The notes beneath the pieces are model-generated. The model worked only from the letters and a program-made list of their open reading frames with translations, searched no databases and was not told the DNA's origin. Below are positions 1-7,112 of a DNA stretch of 25,532 nt, in pieces; the first letter of the stretch is position 1; each line of letters starts with the position of its first letter. Both the position numbers and the translations under genes were made by a program. The DNA comes from Temnopleurus reevesii (taxonomy: Eukaryota > Echinodermata > Echinoidea > Temnopleuroida > Temnopleuridae): the NCBI GenBank assembly GCA_036244855.1, contig BQKZ01007193.1, positions 9,808 to 35,339 on the forward strand. The letters run 5' to 3'.

Positions 1-571
1 TACTATACCATTTTCATATTAGCGTTCACTCAAAAATGTTACATATTAGAGTTTTAATACACAAATTATTTACGGAAATTCAAACATGATGCCTTTTCTT
101 TTCGAAAGAGACAATGGCAGAAAGCTCAAAATCTATACATTTAAAGCAAAAACGTTCATGCCAATTCAAACTACAATACATAATACAAAGAGATAGAGGA
201 TACATGTATGCATGTGCAATCCAAAGCTACAGAATAAGATACCACACTACAGTGAGTGACAGAGGAAAGTTTCTGATCAAAACATACATGATGCTGTCAG
301 GTCACCTTCATGGGTATCATGTACATGGTATGTGCATACCACTCATTACAAAGCATATATCTCCACACTATAGAAAAAAATAATTGCTATATATCAAAAT
401 GGCATCTGCGCTTTATGTTCGCAATGTTCTGAAAGAACAAAAAGCAATATGAAACCAACTTTGACTTCATCAATGAAGGGAAGGTGTAATCTAAACATGA
501 TATACAACTTAACTGGTATTCAATTGCCTATTAATCACAATTCTTTATTCACAGTAAGATAACATATTCAC
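1..571 (-). other. MTX2: MTX2 intron 3 (partial)
   Basis: The intron begins at the GTGAATATG donor (571) and runs off the left edge. The next metaxin-2 exon, expected to start with the Lys-Val-Pro-Phe of the SPSGK(V/L)PF segment, is not present. The sequence is AT-rich. The reading frame at 114-383 on the plus strand has no recognisable similarity and no splice context. Confidence 0.8.
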
Positions 572-691
572 CTGATGGAGACATTTGCTCAGCATTGCTG
601 CGTAGCATAATGTGAAAAGGAATATCACACATCTTTAGAAATGCTTTCACTGCCAGGCATTGTGCCCTCTCTGGTAAGGTGATTTGGTCAC
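572..691 (-). CDS. MTX2: MTX2 coding exon 3
   Basis: This 120-bp exon has a TTTGACAG acceptor (AG at 693-692) and a GTGAATATG donor from 571. It encodes [20 protein letters not shown] and continues to [20 protein letters not shown], ending one base into the Gly codon of the SPSGK motif. It is the most strongly conserved metaxin segment in the window, the thioredoxin-like N-terminal half of the GST fold. It is phase 1 on both sides. Confidence 0.95.
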
Positions 692-3301
692 CTGTCAAAT
701 AAAAGGATATCATATGCAAATTTTACTTTCGGATTTGAAATCATATTGCATTATGTGCATATTAGGAACAGTATCTCTACATTGAGGCTGGTAACAAAAT
801 TTATTTTTTATATCTTACTTTTATTTGGATTTTATCAAACGGGTGCAATGTGAATAGAAAGTGAATACTAAGAGAGAAAATGAATGATTTAATAAATAAC
901 AATAACTTGAATCTTGAAGAGTTGGCAAGAGAGCTACTTGTACAGAGAGGAAGGAATGGAGGGGTACAAGATGGACGCTTCTGACATAATCTTCACTCAA
1001 TCCTATATAAGCCTTATCATTTCTCTCATATACACCTTCGAAACCCAGCAGCCTAGGGTCGCATAATACAACAGGTAAAGAGTTGGAATAGACATAAATA
1101 AAAATGTATGACATATTTTTGACACTTGTCATAACTCTGTCAAGCAACCATTTCTTAAGTAACCTGTGGAAAATAATGTTAAAAACCCCAGCAATATAAT
1201 TTGTTAGTTTAAGTGATCATATGTACAGTATATATTTATACAAAGATATGTTTTCTTTAGATTTCCAGCAAATAATAAAAAGGTGTAAATGACACTGCGC
1301 ACAACATGAATGGACAGTTGTGTGTATGTAGAAAGCATCAATGCACAGAAACAAAGCAAGTGTTTATCCATTCAATGTATTTGTGCTCTTTCTATTGTGT
1401 GCTTTACTTGTCGACAGAAGCGAGCCAGTGTGTGTGTGACTCTGGTCGACAAAAGTCAGTAAAGAGGGAAGAAACTCTTACAAAGCCCCCCCCCCCCTCT
1501 CCTGATTTGCAATACATTAAAAAACTGTTACAATCAGGACTAAGCATGCAGTTGGTTGTTTATTTGAGAGGGTGGGGGGCTGGAGCCGCTCAATTTAGAT
1601 ACATACATACCTTCATATGGCTGATACAGCTCCACATTGTCAGGAATCTGTGCCTGGCCTCTGCTTTCTGAAAAACGGTAAGGTTAAAGTTGAACGATAA
1701 CAAATGTAAGACTGACATTAATGGGTAAAACTGGCGGCTATCACCTGCATTCATAGCTGTGTATAAAACATCTCATTAAACTTTGGATCTGTTGATTAAA
1801 AAAATATGACACATGGCTTAATTAACCAAATAAAATCAGGTACATTTTGAGGCGCTTCACCATCAAAACATTTTAAGCTAACATATGGCCAGAAATGTCA
1901 AGATGATTTAAATCTGATTTATATATGTGCCTTATTTCAGCTTTGAAGGCACAGGTCTTTGACTTTGTATATGTTGTATAAATTTATGCACAAACAAATG
2001 GAAACCAATCATCAGCGTGCATGGCAACAATGACTTGGCCAACTCTTCGTCCAAGGAACCTTCGCAACATAGGCACAAGCTTTACTTGAATTCAGGACAA
2101 AATCATTTGAATTTCAATAAGTTCCTGCAAATTTGAAAGCCAATTGAATAACATGACAGGTTAATATCTCTCTTTTTTAAAGCCCAAGCTCCAAGTATAG
2201 TTTGGTAAAGATTAAGAAATGTGAATTTTGGGGATGTTTACCATGACATATAATTCTTATACACATTTTGAGATCATAGCATACATTTTTACGAGCTGAT
2301 TCCTTTGAAAATTTGAATTTGACCGTTAAATCATATTTAGCGCCCTCTCTTGGTTATAACAATATTTTGCTTGTTATCTGGCATATACAAAGTTGTTTCC
2401 AAGATTTGATAAAAGTATGATCAAAAGGAATACAATTAAATTCTGAAATTTTCATCCAATTCTGTGCATGAGAAGTTGTCCTTTATCAAGAAAGAAAATA
2501 TCAAATTAGTGTCCGGAGACAAAACGCTGAAATATTTTGCACATTATAGGTTATAAATTTTCCAAAACTTGTTCATTTTTCGCACAATCTTTTGTACAAC
2601 ATGTTCATGATACTATCTTTCATTTTATATAGATTTGAAGACAAAATTTGGCAATAAAAATATTTTCTTTTACCAAAACTGTACTTGGGCTTTAAAAATG
2701 TGATCAACACACACTTTCCATCTTTTGTTATGAATATGGTTATGAGTATGGTGAACCCTTGCTACACAGCACACAGTGTGGCACTGGTAATATGTCGTCG
2801 AGTTCGTGGCCCTCTGGAGCAGTAATAATGACTGTCCAAAATGTAAAAAGTTACTAGTTAGGCGCTAGTCACTCATTGCTAATGGAGTAATGCCTGGCTG
2901 TACTTTTGTATCCAGCGGCACTGCCGCCGCGCCGGTGTACACACGAAGGGACGTTTAAAGAACGAGGCATCTCCATACTCACAGCTGGATACAAAAGTGC
3001 ATTAGCACCAAAAGCTATTTCAGAGAGCTAGTTCAAGCGGAAGAACAACTGAGAATGGAACGTGTATTGAAATTTGAAGTTACAGTACACTACGGGAAAA
3101 TGAGTTCATGGGACTGTATTTTGGATCAATAGCTAAGAAAGATCGTTCAGAATGCCTCAATAGAATCATTTCTCTTGTAATTTTTATTCAATATTTAAGG
3201 TAAATCTAATATTCTAAAATTTAGACATGACATGGAAAACAAATTATCTTACCGCTTCCACTATTGTGGATTTCAGCAGCTTGTTGGACCAGAGTTGACA
3301 T
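572..3301 (-). CDS. MTX2: Metaxin-2, 5' (N-terminal) part, three coding exons, truncated at left edge
   Basis: Metaxin-2 is a cytosol-facing outer mitochondrial membrane protein. With metaxin-1 it works in the sorting and assembly (SAM) machinery that imports and inserts beta-barrel proteins. The coding exons are joined 3301-3253, 1667-1611 and 691-572, all with GT-AG borders and phase-1 junctions. They give about 75 residues. The third exon carries the diagnostic metaxin N-terminal (Tom37/GST-like) segment: [16 protein letters not shown], then [11 protein letters not shown], matching vertebrate LAVQAFLQMCNLP...RANAEYMSPSG from memory. Exon 2 contains [12 protein letters not shown], equivalent to the vertebrate WPENATLYQQLK segment. 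The extreme N-terminus is divergent. The remaining roughly 190 residues (GST-C-like domain) lie beyond the window. The gene is downstream of and co-oriented with COPZ. The MTX2 rather than MTX1 or MTX3 assignment rests on the LYQ and SPSG segments. Confidence 0.93.
692..1610 (-). other. MTX2: MTX2 intron 2
   Basis: A 919-bp intron between exons 2 and 3. It contains a C12 tract at 1486-1497 and a minus-strand open frame at 821-1147 that matches no protein I recognise. No RNA gene was seen. Confidence 0.85.
1611..1667 (-). CDS. MTX2: MTX2 coding exon 2
   Basis: This 57-bp exon has a TTTTTCAG acceptor (AG at 1669-1668) and a GTATGTATG donor from 1610. It encodes [18 protein letters not shown] with split codons at both ends (phase 1 on each side). 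The PDNVELYQ stretch aligns with PENATLYQ of vertebrate metaxin-2. Its length is a multiple of three, so skipping it would not shift the frame. Confidence 0.88.
2177..2695. mobile_element. Candidate non-autonomous DNA transposon (MITE-like) with TTAA flanks
   Basis: TTAA at 2177-2180 is followed by AGCCCAAG. At the other end, the reverse complement AGCCCAAG is followed by TTAA at 2692-2695. Beyond that core the ends continue as imperfect inverted repeats: TATAGTTTGGTAAAG near 2196-2210, and TACAGTTTTGGTAAAAG when the right end is read inward. The left end has a 7-bp insert relative to the right. The body is about 511 bp and has no coding potential. TTAA duplication is typical of piggyBac-type insertion, but piggyBac ends normally begin with CC, so the family is uncertain. 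It lies in MTX2 intron 1. Confidence 0.5.
2877..3007. repeat. Inverted-repeat hairpin with GC-rich loop in MTX2 intron 1
   Basis: The left arm contains TGCTAATG (2877-2884) and ACTTTTGTATCCAGC (2902-2916). The right arm contains GCTGGATACAAAAGTGC (2984-3000) and CATTAGCA (2999-3006). The arms pair over a 14-bp perfect core, CTTTTGTATCCAGC, plus the outer TGCTAATG. The left arm has about 16 extra bases. The loop is unusually rich in GC and CpG (GCCGCCGCGCCGG at 2923-2935). It may be a small foldback element or a relic of one. Confidence 0.5.
3253..3301 (-). CDS. MTX2: MTX2 coding exon 1 (start codon exon)
   Basis: The ATG is at 3301-3299 and is followed by 16 codons ([16 protein letters not shown]), then one base of a split codon before the donor GTAAG at 3252. 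The start is well supported. An in-frame TAG lies six codons upstream (3322-3320), the base at -3 is A, and vertebrate MTX2 also begins with a short variable leader of this size before the PxN..LYQ segment. The split codon G|AA joins in frame to exon 2 as Glu. Confidence 0.88.
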
Positions 3302-3360
3302 TTTGACAAATGTCGTAGACTATGGTGTGAGTGAGGACACAAATTTAATGGAAATTAAAA
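3302..3360 (-). promoter_or_regulatory. MTX2: MTX2 5' UTR and proximal upstream region (approximate)
   Basis: The sequence immediately 5' of the MTX2 ATG contains the in-frame stop that fixes the start. No acceptor that would make this an internal exon was evident close by, so it is probably 5' UTR. I see no clear TATA box at a suitable distance. The transcription start cannot be placed from sequence alone, and the right boundary given here is arbitrary. Confidence 0.35.
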
Positions 3361-3905
3361 TGATACGGCAACTGGTTTTTTTTTTATTGTAGAAAATATT
3401 CATGATGATCAGTTTTGATATCATACCAGACTTGAAGACTTGTTTTGGTTGAGAAACAGAGTCTGCTGGCTGGATGTGCATGTGGAGGTGGGGGACTTTA
3501 GGGTGCAAGGTATAGGGTGAAAAATTTCAGGGAAATGGGTAAAAAAATATATATATAGATGTATAAGAAAAGTAGGATGAAAGGAGATGGGGTAAATGCA
3601 GAGGTCAAAACAAAGACTCTTCAAATGTGGAGGAAATATATATATATTTCTTTTAATTTGATTGTGTTTTTCATTCTAGCTGAAATGACAAATAACATTT
3701 CACTTTCATAGACGGATCGATTGATCCTCAGTAAATTACAATTAAAGATGGAGGGACACCGCCCTTTTTTTACTTGAACAATTATTTTGTTGGGAAGAAC
3801 ATGAATTTGCAGATAAATAATTTCCAGAGAGTCAATATTGCTATGTCTCCTCTAGTTTCATTTTCACTTTACCCATCTCCTTTACTTTCTTCCTCGATTT
3901 CTACG

Positions 3906-3932
3906 CCCCCCCCCCCCCCCCCCCCCCCCCCC
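3906..3932. repeat. Homopolymer C27 tract
   Basis: Twenty-seven consecutive C residues on the plus strand (G on the MTX2-sense strand), about 0.6 kb upstream of the MTX2 start codon. The exact length is likely to be polymorphic and prone to sequencing error. The proline run it creates in a plus-strand frame is not a protein feature. Confidence 0.95.
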
Positions 3933-4652
3933 TCGTCAGCCGATAGATCACATATCTCACGTGTGGGTTCCAAAATTTTCCTCTGGCTTTTCACAGTAAT
4001 AGGGGTGTTTATCATAATTCCCTTTCCTAATCTAGCTCTGAAAAGGAGGTAATTTTAATGCCGTGCCTATATACTAGTTATAAAAAAACTATAGAAACAA
4101 CTGAGCATAAATGTGTGATTGACTTTGTGAGGGAGGGGGGGGGGGTCTTTTTCGCTCCATTTTCCTCTCTCCTTTTCTATGACCAATATGCTTGTAATAT
4201 TGACATGTTCTCTAGTTTTGCCAAGGAATTATAATCCATTGGTTTTTGGATGTCCTGCTTAAATTCCTGCAATAATCCCGTCTTTCATTTCAAAACTCCT
4301 CCGGATTCGTTTACAAAAATGGGCCGCCTGCATTGTGTACGATATCAGTTGACAGGTAAACTGCTATTTAAACAAATAATATTGGGAGGTAGATGTTGGA
4401 TAGGACTTAAGTTGGCTAGTATGATGTAAACAAACCTTCTACCTCACATCTGGAAAAATATTGCTTTATCAAAAAATCTTAAAAAAAAAAAAATTATCAC
4501 ATTTCCCATTGAACTGTGTCGTAAAATACTGTAATCAAGGAAAATAGGAAAACTCTTTTGAAACAAATATACCCTACTTAGAATGGTCTGCATATGAAAT
4601 CCAGTCTTTCCTCTGAATTCCAATTGACTGGGAAGTATAGTTAGATGATTAC

Positions 4653-4686
4653 AGCATGGATCTATAAACGTTTATAGATCCATGCT
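4653..4686. repeat. Perfect 34-bp palindrome
   Basis: The arm AGCATGGATCTATAAAC (4653-4669) is followed with no spacer by its exact reverse complement GTTTATAGATCCATGCT (4670-4686). The symmetry stops at both sides after 17 bp. It lies in the MTX2-COPZ intergenic region. Confidence 0.95.
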
Positions 4687-4739
4687 TATTAAAGCTTATT
4701 ACAAAATTACAATAAATTTGTGGTAATCCTCAAGGATTA

Positions 4740-5000
4740 GTTCAAGGTTTTCGTTCCTTATGGGCGCTAGTTCAGATTCTAAACGATTTTTTGAGAGCGC
4801 TATATCCTCCCGAGCCATCTCTTTTCTCAGTTTCTATTGCTACCAGACCAAAAGAGGGCGCGATCCCAAGAATTCACGGGCGACGAAAAAATCAGACCCA
4901 ACCATTGACCCAATATTTTTGGCATTCTGTACGAAGATACAAAATAGCTCTTTGACGAAGATATGATCACGCCATCCATCAGTTGTGCTCGTATACCACC
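4740..5000. promoter_or_regulatory. CpG-richer intergenic block, candidate regulatory region
   Basis: CpG dinucleotides are visibly clustered here (GGGCGC, GAGAGCGC, GAGGGCGCGATC, CACGGGCGACG) against an AT-rich background that is poor in CpG. It lies about 1.4-1.7 kb upstream of the MTX2 ATG. CCAAAAGAGGGCGC at 4848-4861 resembles a CTCF-type site. Overlapping short frames on both strands show no recognisable domain. It could be a distal promoter or enhancer, an unrecognised first exon, or an old transposon fragment. Confidence 0.3.
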
Positions 5001-5123
5001 GGGGCAGAGCAATCATGAAACCGTTCAGAATATGATCTATATAGGCGCAAGCTGTATAACCATACTTTAAAGTGGCATTCATTATTCTTATTCTCATAAT
5101 TTTCTTTCCCAAGATTAAATTAA

Positions 5124-5375
5124 CTCATCATCGGAAACATCAACATTGTTATCATCGCCATTGTCATAAAAAATCACCATTTTCACCACCATCATCATCA
5201 CAATTATCATCAACACAATTATCATAATCTCCATCAGTATCAACAACAGCACCATCATTACTACCATCATCATCATCATCATCATCATCATTATCATCTT
5301 CATCATAATAATCATCATCATTATCATTATCATCAAAATCATAACCACCACACTATTATCAACATCATCATCATC
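5124..5375. repeat. Imperfect ATC/CAT trinucleotide microsatellite
   Basis: About 250 bp built largely of CAT/ATC units, interrupted by CACCAC, AACA and ATTAT variants. The longest pure run is nine CAT units at 5265-5291. Read on the minus strand it gives a methionine-rich open frame that is purely a product of the repeat. Confidence 0.95.
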
Positions 5376-5390
5376 TCATTACTTTGCTAC

Positions 5391-5482
5391 AACCTTGCAA
5401 TCAATTGCAAATTGATTTATCAGGAGAAAAAATTAATGTTGATTGGACTGTGCCGATCAATTAAAACTTGCGATTGATCGCT
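5391..5482. repeat. Candidate dispersed repeat rich in CAATT and GATC words
   Basis: Contains TTGCAATCAATTGCAAATTG and, downstream, GATCAATTAAAACTTGCG followed by ATTGATCGC. These are permuted near-palindromic words of the kind I associate with dispersed repeats in echinoderm genomes. Only one copy is in the window, so this is recognition by style rather than by alignment. Confidence 0.3.
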
Positions 5483-6646
5483 AGTTTGTAGAAATATCCC
5501 CATACTCTTGCCGCCTCTCTCTCAAACTATCCTTATTTATTATGGTAATAGCCAACAAATCTACCATACATAACATAACAAAAAACAACACAATTACAAT
5601 GGTACTTTTTATATATTACATGTTACATATTTTTTGCCATTTTTGACAAAACACTGCCAACATAATCAAAGACCATAAACGATTCAAATCATCAAGGAAA
5701 TATGTCAGCTCATTTAAAAAAAATGGATAAGAGGGACACTCAATAAATTGTTATTGGCACACAAGATTGAACAGCATGAAAGGCTCAAATAATCTTAGCT
5801 ATTGACTGCGGACATTGATGACAAGAAACAGAGAAATTTTACATTTTGAAACAAGTAAAAACTTTGGCACCAGAAGCCAAGTGCACAAAAATGGTCTTAG
5901 CTAACCTCTTCATGCTAAGTCTTGGCTATCCCCCTTACGTAGACAGGTAAATGATGATACTTCTATGTTAAGAAGGGTACACCAGAAGTTCAGGACGCCT
6001 TTCCATGGAGAAGAAGCAATTGGCCGTAGTTTTCTCACAAAAATGTTTACTTAAAAGTGATTTACTTGTCCTTCTTCAAACTGTTATATTTCTGTGCCTT
6101 CAAATTACATATCAAAAGAAAGAAGACAAACTGGAGAATACCATCATTTTAAAATTCACATTTGCTACTGGTTTTTGTGTTATGTCACTTCCTGCATAAA
6201 CTTAAATGGAATAATGGATCTGATTAAAAGGATTCCTGAAACAATGGTAAAGAGTCACAGTGACATATTTTTTTAAATATGGAGGTGGAATAAGGAATAG
6301 GAAGCCAAAATCATATAAGAATCTTGTTGCACCAGATGCGTTTATACCGACAATGCATTTATAAGAGTTTCCACTGCAGATATAATGAATAAATAACCTT
6401 TTCCAAGCTGAGCATACATGTATTTCATATATTCTATCTTCTGATATATTTAATTCTTGCTACACAGACAAAAAAAAAACTAATGGAATAAAGTACATCT
6501 CAGCAGTAAAAAAAACTATAAGGAGGGTTTACTTTTGCTGAGAAAAAAAATCAGTTCAACAATAAACTGAAGATAAAAAACAAGAAATGTGATGGTCCAT
6601 TTATCAAACATGATCAGCATCAATTACATGTGTTTTTTTTTTGTTG

Positions 6647-7064
6647 TTTATTTTGGTTCGTTCCAATACTATTCATCATCATTCAAATATTTCTTACCCC
6701 ACAAATAACTATCAATGAAAAAGAAAGATGCTGTACAGAGTAGATACAAACTATAGTTTACTAAATTTAATTGGGCTTATTTACATGTTCTATAATTGGG
6801 CTGTTTCAATTTTCTGCAAGGACTGTACATACACATTTTGAAAAGGGAATATCAAGTTTCAATCTGGGTTGAAAGAATCTTATTTACAAGTAGTCCATGT
6901 TTTAAACAGATTTTAAATCGATGAGTCATGGAACATATTGGAAAGTGACAATAATCTTGACAATATAATATATTCCTTTCTAAATTCTACATTAGACTAC
7001 ATGTACATCATAAATTTAAAAGATGAATAATTTGTACAAGAGATGGCAATGAGGCTGCTTGATG
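6647..7064 (-). other. COPZ1: COPZ 3' UTR (approximate) ending near a poly(A) signal
   Basis: Downstream of the COPZ stop, the first canonical AATAAA on the minus strand is at 6652-6647. A weaker ATTAAA lies at 6771-6766. A 3' UTR of roughly 300-430 nt is therefore plausible. The end is inferred from motifs only; the cleavage site would lie 10-30 bases past the signal. Confidence 0.35.
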
Positions 7065-7112
7065 CTACTTTAATAATGACCACTTAAGCTGATCCTTGGC
7101 TGACTGGAGTAC
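7065..7112 (-). CDS. COPZ1: COPZ terminal coding exon with stop
   Basis: The acceptor TTCGTTCTCACAG is followed by 15 codons, [15 protein letters not shown], and TAG. This matches the vertebrate C-terminus VLQSAKEQIKWSLLR almost residue for residue. It enters in phase 0, which agrees with the previous exon. Confidence 0.95.
   Translation of the reverse strand, partial: VLQSAKDQLKWSLLK

Larger units (their letters stand above)
1668..3252 (-). other. MTX2: MTX2 intron 1
   Basis: A 1585-bp first intron. It carries the TTAA-flanked inverted-repeat element (2177-2695) and the GC-rich hairpin (2877-3007), listed separately. The rest is AT-rich and featureless to inspection. Confidence 0.83.
3323..6646. 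other. Intergenic region between COPZ 3' end and MTX2 5' end
   Basis: No coding exon is recognisable. It holds a C27 tract (3906-3932), a G11 tract (4135-4145), TA runs near 3547-3557 and 3636-3647, a 34-bp palindrome (4653-4686), a CpG-richer block (about 4740-5000), a long ATC microsatellite (about 5124-5375) and a Sau3A-like GATC/CAATT-rich segment (5391-5482). Since MTX2 is transcribed leftward, its promoter should lie within this region. Confidence 0.7.

Noticed and set aside
821..1147. Minus-strand open frame of 108 codons in MTX2 intron 2
   Set aside because: No recognisable domain, and the flanking exons splice across it cleanly. Judged a chance frame or an unidentifiable repeat fragment.
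3774..4052. Plus-strand frame with a proline run
   Set aside because: The proline run comes from the C27 tract; nothing else supports coding.
5115..5351. Minus-strand Met/Ile-rich open frame
   Set aside because: It is only the ATC microsatellite read in one frame, with no splice or protein context.
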